Shown: positions 16,909 through 22,635 of the stretch, piece after piece
How the letters are laid out: every line of letters starts with the position of its first letter
Position numbering within the stretch: the stretch's first letter is position 1
Source of the DNA: UBA7396 sp964404065
GTDB lineage: Bacteria > Patescibacteriota > Gracilibacteria > BD1-5 > UBA6164
Direction of reading: 5' to 3'
Assembly: GCA_964404065.1 (NCBI GenBank)
Contig: CAYOIP010000017.1
Span: forward strand, 1 to 22,635
DNA: 22,635 nucleotides
Position numbers and translations under genes: made by a program
The notes under the pieces: model-generated
Told to the model about the DNA's origin: nothing
Seen by the model: only the letters and a program-made list of their open reading frames with translations
Databases searched by the model: none

Positions 16909-17814
16909 ATGCAACAATATCTAAATCTTTTAAAAACTATAATGGAAACTTGAGTTGATAAATCAGACAGAACTTGAGTTGGTACAAGAAGTATTTTTGG
17001 TTATCAAATGAGATTTGATTTGAGTAAAGGTTTCCCACTTTTAACAACTAAAAAAATGTTTTTAAGATGAATTATTCATGAACTTATTTGGTTTTTAAAT
17101 GGTGATACAAATATAAAATACTTAGTTGATAACTGAGTTAAAATTTGGAATGAATGGCCATTTAGCGCTTACTTAAAAGCTAATAATTTAGAAAAAGATT
17201 TCCCAAGATATTCTCCTGAGTGGTCAGCAAAGTTAGAAGAATTTATTGAGAATATAAAAAACGATAGTGATTTTGCAAAAAAATGGTGAGAATTATGACC
17301 AGTTTATGGAAAACAATGGAGAAATTTTGGTTGAGTTGATCAAATAACAACAGTAATTAATCAAATAAAAAATTCTCCTGATTCAAGAAGAATGATAGTT
17401 TCAGCTTGGAATCCTGTTGAGATTGAAGAAATGGCAAAATCTGGCCTTCCACCTTGTCATACGTTATTTCAATTTTACGTAGCAAACTGAAAACTTTCTT
17501 GTCAATTATATCAACGTTCAGCTGATACTTTTTTGTGAGTTCCTTTTAATATTGCGTCATATGCACTTTTAACTATGATGGTTGCAAATGTTTGTGGACT
17601 TGAGTATGGAGAATTTGTTCATACTTTAGGAGATACACATATTTATAATAATCATTTTAATCAAGTTGCAGAGCAATTATCAAGAAAACCTTTAAAAATT
17701 CCTCAAATGAAAATAAATCCAAATGTAAAAGATATATTTTCTTATACAATTGATGATTTTGAGTTATTGAATTATGAAAGTTATGAGGCAATTAGAGCTC
17801 CAATAGCAGTATAA
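16909..17814 (+). CDS. thyA: thymidylate synthase
   Basis: ThyA methylates dUMP to dTMP with methylene-tetrahydrofolate, leaving dihydrofolate. The 301-residue protein has all the landmarks: 'DRTGVGTRSIFGYQMRFDL' (dUMP phosphate Arg), 'LIWFLNGDTNIKYLVDNGVKIWNEW', 'GPVYGKQWRNF', 'DSRRMIVSAWNP', the nucleophile Cys183 in 'LPPCHTLFQFYV', 'QLYQRSADTFLGVPFNIASYALL' and 'HTLGDTHIYNNH'. It is somewhat longer than the 264-residue E. coli enzyme because of an insertion after 'IWNEWPFSAYL', common in many bacteria. It precedes folA by 9 nt, the classic pairing, since DHFR recycles the dihydrofolate it makes. Confidence 0.98.
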
Positions 17815-17823
17815 TTTTAAAAA

Positions 17824-18345
17824 ATGAATAAAAAAGTTATAGCAATTTTAGCAGTTGATGAAGAATTTTGAATAGGGAAGTGAAATGATATTCCTTGGAA
17901 ATCTGATCTAAAAAATTTTAAAGAAATTACAACTAAAACTGAAAGTGTTGAAAAACAAAATTCACTAATTATGTGAAGAAAAACATGGGAAAGTATTCCA
18001 GAGAAATTTCGTCCATTTTCAAATAGAAAAAATATAGTTATTTCAAGAGAAAATCTTATTACAAATAATTTGTTTGAACACTTTTTTTCTATAGAAGAAG
18101 CAATTTTATCTTCTAAAAATGATGAAAGTATAGAAAATATTTTTATTATAGGTTGAGCAAGTATTTATAACTACTCGTTTGAAAATAATTTGGTAGATGA
18201 AATTTATCTGACTTTTATTCCATGAAGACATGATTGTGATACATTTGTGAAACTTGATTTGGAAAAATATGAGAAATCTTTTGAGGATACTGTGCAAGTG
18301 TGAGAAGAAAAATATTTATTTTGTAAATACAAAAAATGAATTTAA
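17824..18345 (+). CDS. folA: dihydrofolate reductase
   Basis: FolA reduces dihydrofolate to tetrahydrofolate with NADPH, closing the thymidylate cycle with ThyA. The 173-residue product has 'ILAVDEEFGIGKWNDIPWKSDLKNFKEIT', in which the Trp and the acidic residue of 'IPWKSDLKNF' match the substrate pocket, 'SLIMGRKTWESIPEKFRPF' (NADPH site), 'KNIVISR' and 'IFIIGGASIYNYS' (the GG cofactor turn). Several Gly in these motifs are UGA. The stop codon overlaps the start of the next gene by 10 nt, so translation of the two is probably coupled. Confidence 0.97.
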
Positions 18346-19463
18346 AAATTAAAAAAGAATTAAATAGTTTAAATATAACTTTTGAAAATATCTCGCTTAT
18401 AGAAGCTATTTTAGTGCAAAGCAATATTTCATATTTTACAAAAACAAGTATTTTAGTTAATTCTGAAAATGAGCTTTATAGTAATGAGGAAATTAAAAAA
18501 TCTAAAAATTTTGAAAGTTTTAATTCACTAAACTGAGAATTAAAAGAATTAATCAAAAATAATTCTTCTCTAAAAGATTATTTAACTCCAATTAGTCAGT
18601 TATCTAGTTTAGAAATACTTTTAAATGAAAAAGATTTAGTTAAATTAATAAATATTATATCAGGATTTGATAATTTTGAATCAAAAGAAATTTTAAAAAA
18701 CTTAGTTTTGGAACTAAAAAATCTTTGATATTCTCTAGAAATAAATTCTAATTATTTACAAAATACAAAAAAGCTAAAAGATTTTATACTTTATAATTAT
18801 TGAAGTGAAAGTGATGACGAAGAAGTCTGACTTTATCAGTGAATTGAATCAAAAGAAAAAGTAAATATTATTTTTGAATGAGATTTTGACAATCAAATAA
18901 TTACTTCAATTTTGTATAAAAACCTAGAAAATGAATGACTTTCTTTTGAGGAATGTATTGATATAGTTGAAAATATGGATAATTCTGATAAAGATGTTTT
19001 ATTTCGTTTAGCTTTGTGAGATAGAAAAAAGTGAGATACTTTGCCAATTGATTTCATAAATTCAACTATTATGATTGATTTGATTTTGGATTTAAAATCG
19101 TATTTGGAATTATCAAAAACTACTTGATTTAATTGAATATTTCAAAAATGTATACCGTTTTTATGATATGATTATCCTGAGTTTATTGAGAATAATGAAG
19201 ATTTAAAAGAAAAGTTTAATGAAACATTAACTCAAATAACTATTTTTTGAAAGGAAAATTTAGATGATAGTGAAATAAGTTTTTACAACTGAACTTTATT
19301 ACACTTAATCAGAACAACATTTGAATTGAATCCAATAACTTTTGTGGAATTTTTAGAAAAAGATTTTGAAAATAATTCTATAAAAGAGATTCAAGAAGAA
19401 ATTTACAAAGAGTTCAAGAAACTTTCACCAATTTTTGCTAGATATATAAAAATTATTTTTTAA
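18336..19463 (+). CDS. hypothetical acidic helical protein, 375 residues
   Basis: The ATG at 18336 lies inside the last codons of folA, with a 10-nt overlap in another frame, and the frame runs to TAA at 19461-19463 when UGA is Gly. The product is rich in Glu, Asp, Asn, Lys and Leu and probably all-helical, without membrane segments or a signal peptide. Segments such as 'LKDYLTPISQLSSLEILLNEKDLVKLI' and 'KSKEKVNIIFEGDFDNQIITSIL' show no known family. It has a single reading frame without breaks across 1.1 kb, with the same codon use as its neighbours, so it is a real gene. It lies between folA and the TerC-like gene (9 nt), in one apparent operon. Confidence 0.75.
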
Positions 19464-19472
19464 CTACAAATT

Positions 19473-20378
19473 ATGGAATATATTATACAAGATTTTTGGC
19501 ATATTTTTACTATTGCTTGAGCGCTAGCTTTACTAAATATCATAATTATTGACATAGTTATGAGTTGAGATAATGCAATAGTTATCTGAATGGCTACAAG
19601 AAATTTACCTGAAAAACTTAGAAAAAAAGCAATAATGGTTTGAATAGTTTTAGCAACTGTTATGAGAGTTTGATTTGCATTATTTGCTACAATTCTTTTA
19701 AACATGACTTGATTAAGATTTGCTTGATGAATTTTACTTTTATATGTAGTTTGGAAATTTTATAAAGAGTTAAGAAGCGGGTGAGAACATCATGAAGAAA
19801 ATTCAAGTAAAACAAAAGAAGTATGATTTATGTCAGCAATTTGGACTATTGTGATAGCCGATGTTTCTATGAGTTTAGATAATGTTTTAGCTGTTGCTTG
19901 AGCGAGTCACTGAAATGTAGTTACACTTTGAATTTGACTTATATTTTCTATTTTGCTTATGGCTTTTGCCTCTAATTATATTGCAAGAAAATTATGAGAT
20001 TATCCAATTATTTCTTGGATTTGACTTCTTGTTATACTTTTTGTTGCTATAGAAATGCTTATAAAATGAACTCCAGATATAGAAAATACTATTAAAATAG
20101 ATAATTTATTCCCATTTTTTATATTTATAGCTTCAATGCTTTTTGTGTTTTTACATCAAAAATACGTGAAAGCGATTGAGGAGGTAAAAATAAAATCTTT
20201 TATGGAAAGAAATTACTTAAAAATCATAATAAGTTTTTTGTTTATAATTTTCTTATTTGTGAATATTTGAGAAAGTATTGTTGCTTATATAAAAGTACAT
20301 AATGTGTTTTTATACTTTGTAAATTTTATTTTACTTTTTGTATTTTTAGAAATTATCTCTATTTTTAGAAAAAAATAA
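19473..20378 (+). CDS. TerC-family integral membrane protein (YjbE-like)
   Basis: The 301-residue product has about nine membrane segments. Two TerC signatures are present: 'IIIIDIVMSGDNAIVIGMATRNLPEKLRKKA' near the N-terminus and 'IVIADVSMSLDNVLAVAGASHG' in the middle, each with the paired Asp and Ser/Asn residues thought to handle divalent metal. A His-rich cytoplasmic loop ('GGEHHEENSS') lies between the two halves. Members are linked to Mn2+ export or tellurite resistance, mostly co-translocational at the membrane in related bacteria. The C-terminal ~90 residues add further hydrophobic segments beyond the usual YjbE length. Only 2 nt separate its stop from the next gene. Confidence 0.88.
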
Positions 20379-20380
20379 AT

Positions 20381-20959
20381 ATGAAAAAATTTTATGAATT
20401 ATGTCTGGAAATTCAAAGAAGTTCATTACCACGTTTAATAAAATCATCTTCTCCGGAAATACAAAATATAATTTCTTGAGTAAAACAACATGTTATATAT
20501 ATATGTTGAAATAATTTTTTTTATTTTCAAAACTGAACATTAAAATTTCAAACTAAATGTGTTACTTCAAAACTTTGATATTGAGAAGATTTTAATAGTA
20601 ATAAAACTCCTAGATGATTACATATTGTTAGGGATTTTATTTGAGATTGATATCCTGAAAATCAAAAATTTATTGAAAAAAAACCAACTAAAGTAGAAGA
20701 AAAACCATCATTTTGAGAATATAATTTTTGAATTTACTCTCGTATAATAACTTTGGATTGATTGGAAACTTTAAATCAAAATACATTACAAAGAAATATT
20801 TATATTCATTGAAATATACATAACTGGTTTTGGGAAACTTGAGAACTTGAACAAAGTTTTTGATGTATATGATTAAAAACAGATGAAATGATATTCTTAT
20901 TTGATTTATTAAAATGATTTAGAGATAGAATTTTTGTTTTTATAGAAGAAAATACATAA
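20381..20959 (+). CDS. L,D-transpeptidase-like (YkuD-fold) protein
   Basis: The 192-residue product carries the catalytic pattern of peptidoglycan L,D-transpeptidases: 'TPRGLHIVRDFIGDG' (T-P-x-G), 'GIYSRIITLDGLE', 'RNIYIHGNIHN' with His143, and 'SFGCIGLKTDEM' with the nucleophile Cys162. The usual consensus SxGCIRL/M has Gly in place of Arg here. These enzymes form 3-3 crosslinks or attach proteins to the wall through a Cys-His pair. No N-terminal signal peptide or membrane helix is evident (it starts MKKFYELCLEIQRSSLPRLI), which is odd for a wall enzyme; a start further upstream is blocked by the TerC-like gene. It is the last gene of the thyA run. Confidence 0.75.
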
Positions 20960-20965
20960 AATAAT

Positions 20966-20993
20966 TTGACAAATAAAACTTTTTAAATATAAA
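20966..20993 (+). promoter_or_regulatory. consensus promoter of the leader region
   Basis: A perfect TTGACA (20966-20971), 16-nt spacer and TATAAA (20988-20993) form one of the best promoters in the window. It starts transcription near 21000, about 160 nt before the next annotated gene. Confidence 0.7.
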
Positions 20994-21022
20994 CTCATTA
21001 ATTTAATAGTAATTTTTATATT

Positions 21023-21088
21023 ATGTTAAATATTAAAAAATATTCTTATTTTTTCTTTTTCTTTAGAAGTTCTTTACTGAAGGATTAG
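21023..21088 (+). CDS. putative Phe-rich leader peptide, 21 residues
   Basis: A short ORF (ATG 21023, TAG 21086-21088) encodes 21 residues, in order a Lys/Tyr-containing start (MLNIKKYSY), five consecutive Phe (TTT TTC TTT TTC TTT, 21050-21064) and RSSLLKD. It begins about 25 nt after the predicted transcription start. The Phe codons overlap the left arm of hairpin 1:2, and the stop codon lies just after the right arm, as in amino-acid leader peptides. The poly-T composition of this genome makes a chance Phe run possible, and translation is unproven. Confidence 0.4.
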   Translation: MLNIKKYSYFFFFFRSSLLKD

Positions 21089-21150
21089 TTTTTTTGTATT
21101 AATTTTATTACAAACAAGTTCTTCAGAAATTGAGGAACTTTTTTATTTTT
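21059..21150 (+). promoter_or_regulatory. candidate transcription attenuator with mutually exclusive hairpins
   Basis: Three alternative pairings can be drawn. 1:2 is 21059-21066 with 21077-21084 (8 bp, two wobbles). 2:3, the antiterminator, is CTGAAGGATT 21077-21086 with AGTTCTTCAG 21117-21126 (10 bp, two wobbles). 3:4, the terminator, is AAGTTCTTCA 21116-21125 with TGAGGAACTT 21131-21140. A ribosome stalled on the Phe codons would cover region 1 and free region 2 for 2:3; one that reaches the stop codon would cover region 2 and allow 3:4. No folding energies were computed. Confidence 0.45.
21116..21150 (+). terminator. intrinsic terminator before the 152-residue gene
   Basis: A 10-bp stem with one G-T pair (21116-21125 with 21131-21140, loop GAAAT) is followed by TTTTTATTTTT. 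The next ATG is at 21159, so the terminator is in the 5' region of that gene or ends a separate small RNA begun at ~21000. Confidence 0.75.
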
Positions 21151-21158
21151 TAATTTTT

Positions 21159-21617
21159 ATGATTATGTTATTATGACAAAAACCAAATTTAATGAATCTA
21201 GCTGAATGAAGATGAACTTGAGCTTGATGATTAAATTCAGATCAAATTGCACAATGTGTAGTAGATGGTGCAAATGCTACAAATAGCGTTTTAGATGAAA
21301 TTCCAAGACAAGTTTTGGATAAAATTTTAGATTGAACTTATAAACTTTGAGAATATTCACCTATTAGAGATTTAAATAGAAGTGTTGTTTTATCTACTCA
21401 AATTTATACTCATAAATTTAAATTAAATAATTGAAAGGTATTAGAAATTAAATTTTTACCAGATATTAATACTGAAATCATTATTGGCTATGATTGAAAA
21501 GAGGATAGAATTGTGATTACTGAAGATGAAAGAATTTGATTAGCTAGAAAAATATCTGAAATTCATACCCCTCCAGTATATCATTCAGATTGAAGATGAG
21601 CTTGGGTAAATAATTAA
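21159..21617 (+). CDS. hypothetical protein, 152 residues
   Basis: ATG at 21159 (a second in-frame ATG is at 21165) to TAA at 21615-21617 gives 152 residues with UGA as Gly. The N-terminus is Gly-rich (LAEGRGTGAGGLNSDQ), then a helical segment 'QIAQCVVDGANATNSVLDEIPRQVLDKIL' and a strand-rich half ('RSVVLSTQIYTHKFKLNNGKVLEIKFLPD', 'EIIIGYDGKEDRIVITEDERIGLA'). No family, signal peptide or membrane helix was recognised. It lies directly downstream of the leader and terminator region, so its expression may depend on readthrough of that terminator. Confidence 0.7.
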
Positions 21618-21638
21618 AAAATAATTAAAAAATTTTAT

Positions 21639-21666
21639 TTGACTTTAAATAAAAAAATATTATAAA
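21639..21666 (+). promoter_or_regulatory. promoter for the 240-residue hypothetical gene
   Basis: TTGACT (21639-21644), a 16-nt spacer and TATAAA (21661-21666), the same layout as the promoter at 20966. The -10 ends 32 nt before the ATG. Confidence 0.65.
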
Positions 21667-21698
21667 TATTTCTTATTTTAAATAATTAACTTAAAAAT

Positions 21699-22421
21699 AT
21701 GAGTAATAAATTACCAGTTTCTTATGATAGAAATTTAGCTAAATTAGTTGATATTTGTATAAAAACTTGAGTTTCAGAAGATGTAAGAAGGAAAATTCCA
21801 CAAATTATTGATTGAAAAGAGAAATTACCAGAATGACTTTCTGCAAAAGTAATCTTTGAAATTAATTGGATGAAAAGAAAAGTAAATGAATTATGAATAC
21901 ATATAGAAGATTTTGAAGATGATTTTGAAGTATTATTTTCAAAAACATTACCGAAAGATATGTGATTTATTCCAGAACATTGGGTTGGACTTCCTGATTT
22001 AGAAAAAAGATATCATTTATTACTTGAAGTAATAGAATCAAATCCAGAATGGTGGAATAAATACAGAACTAAAATAGATTTATATTCATGACAAATTTAT
22101 TTTATTGACTTGTGAATTTCTTTGGACCTATATGATGAGAAAGAAAAAGGAAGTTTAAAAAATTTTTTAGACAGTGAATTATTATGAGCTGTTCCAACTA
22201 TAGCAGAATTATCTTGAATTTGGAGATTTATAACTTCAGCTTGAGAGGAAAATATATCTAAATTAAGAGAATTTTTATGATTAAAATCTGAAAAATATTT
22301 ATCTAGTTCTAAATGATGATATTTATTAAAATGATTTTCTTACTTTTTTGATTTTGAAACTTGAAATCAAAGTTATTCAAAAGATACAGATGAATACAAT
22401 GTTCGTTTTATTGAAAGATAA
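21699..22421 (+). CDS. hypothetical protein, 240 residues
   Basis: ATG at 21699 to TAA at 22419-22421 gives 240 residues with UGA as Gly. The protein is soluble, acidic and mixed helical, with several Trp and Phe ('ESNPEWWNKYRTKIDLYSGQ', 'SGIWRFITSAGEE', 'LKGFSYFFDFETGN'). No known domain or catalytic motif was recognised, and no signal peptide. The clean promoter upstream and terminator downstream suggest a single-gene unit. Like the 349-residue and 375-residue proteins it may be specific to this lineage. Confidence 0.75.
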
Positions 22422-22427
22422 TATTTT

Positions 22428-22457
22428 AAAACTCAAAAGTTAATTTTGAGTTTTTTT
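22428..22457 (+). terminator. terminator of the 240-residue gene
   Basis: A perfect 11-bp stem, AAAACTCAAAA (22428-22438) with TTTTGAGTTTT (22444-22454) around GTTAA, continues into a T-run. Its core ACTCAAA/TTTGAGT is the same as in the ychF terminator. Confidence 0.8.
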
Positions 22458-22499
22458 ATTTTTTCTTACAATATAAAAAATATTTATAAAAATTTTTTT

Positions 22500-22635
22500 A
22501 TGCAAAAAGATATCTTTGAAAGAGAATATAATAAATTAAATGGAAATCAAAAAAAAGCAGTGGATAGTATTTATGGACAAGTTATGGTAGTTGCCTGACC
22601 AGGAACAGGGAAAACTCAAATTATCTGATTAAGAA
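22500..22635 (+). CDS. UvrD/Rep-like superfamily 1 helicase (3' truncated)
   Basis: Only the first 45 residues are in the window. They hold the Q-motif-like start 'LNGNQKKAVDSIYGQVMVVAGPGTGKTQIIGLR', in which 'AGPGTGKT' is motif I (Walker A) of UvrD/PcrA/Rep-type 3'-5' DNA helicases; the first Gly is UGA and the other two are GGA and GGG. Such proteins act in mismatch and excision repair or, when fused to a nuclease domain, in recombination. The rest of the gene lies beyond the window edge, so the subfamily cannot be decided. The ATG is preceded by a seven-T run, like several other genes here. Confidence 0.85.

Noticed and set aside
18106..18424. Overlapping minus-strand frames opposite folA and the following gene
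   Set aside because: They are antisense to folA and to the overlapping plus-strand gene and lack any recognisable protein character.

Overview
The window reads as a chromosomal segment of a Candidate Phyla Radiation (Patescibacteria) bacterium that uses genetic code 25, in which UGA is glycine. Read with the standard code almost every gene breaks into pieces. Read with UGA = Gly, about twenty full-length genes appear, and UGA falls on invariant glycines: three times in the UvrB Walker A loop, in the ValRS HxGH box, in the YchF P-loop and in the GGEEF motif. UGA = Gly is known from Gracilibacteria (BD1-5/GN02) and Absconditabacteria (SR1). A CGA codon sits at the conserved Arg of YchF 'EVRAWT', so CGA is still arginine here, which favours Gracilibacteria. 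The DNA is very AT-rich, arginine is nearly always AGA, and no Shine-Dalgarno sequence is seen before any start codon; most starts follow U- or A-rich stretches.

Layout. 1-716: end of an EamA-like membrane transporter. 755-1582 (minus): a membrane-anchored coiled-coil protein, divergent from uvrB (1685-3859). 3887-4426 and 4487-5542 (minus): an unknown 179-residue protein and a tRNA-dihydrouridine synthase. 5759-9509 (plus): two unknown proteins, topoisomerase I (GTG start) and a 77-residue protein. 9593-14095: valS, an NMN-adenylyltransferase-like nucleotidyltransferase and a PAS-GGDEF diguanylate cyclase. 14164-16368: an unknown helical protein and the ychF GTPase. 16441-16891: a HicB/HicA-type toxin-antitoxin pair. 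16909-20959: a tightly packed run of thyA, folA, an unknown acidic protein, a TerC-family membrane protein and an L,D-transpeptidase-like protein. 20966-21617: a strong promoter, a Phe-rich mini-ORF with mutually exclusive hairpins and a terminator, then an unknown 152-residue protein. 21699-22421: an unknown 240-residue protein. 22500 to the end: the start of a UvrD-like helicase. No tRNA, rRNA, insertion sequence or CRISPR array was seen.

Two things stand out. First, a GC-rich palindromic element of about 75 bp, alien in composition to the AT-rich background, sits in frame inside both uvrB and dus. Both copies are read in the same frame and give nearly the same peptide (PPP-S/N-LPLAGEE...SPPARGELEGG), which recalls the Rickettsia palindromic elements that insert into genes. 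Second, the stretch 20966-21150 has the parts of a classical ribosome-mediated attenuator: consensus promoter, a 21-codon ORF with five consecutive Phe codons, 1:2, 2:3 and 3:4 pairings, and a U-tract just before the next gene. The downstream gene has no recognisable link to phenylalanine, so the attenuator reading is a hypothesis.

How the genes work together: thyA and folA form a thymidylate module (dTMP synthesis and folate recycling). uvrB, topA and the edge helicase belong to DNA repair and topology. valS, dus and ychF serve translation. Intergenic hairpins with T-tracts often run directly into the next start codon, so genes either share transcripts through leaky terminators or start with very short leaders.
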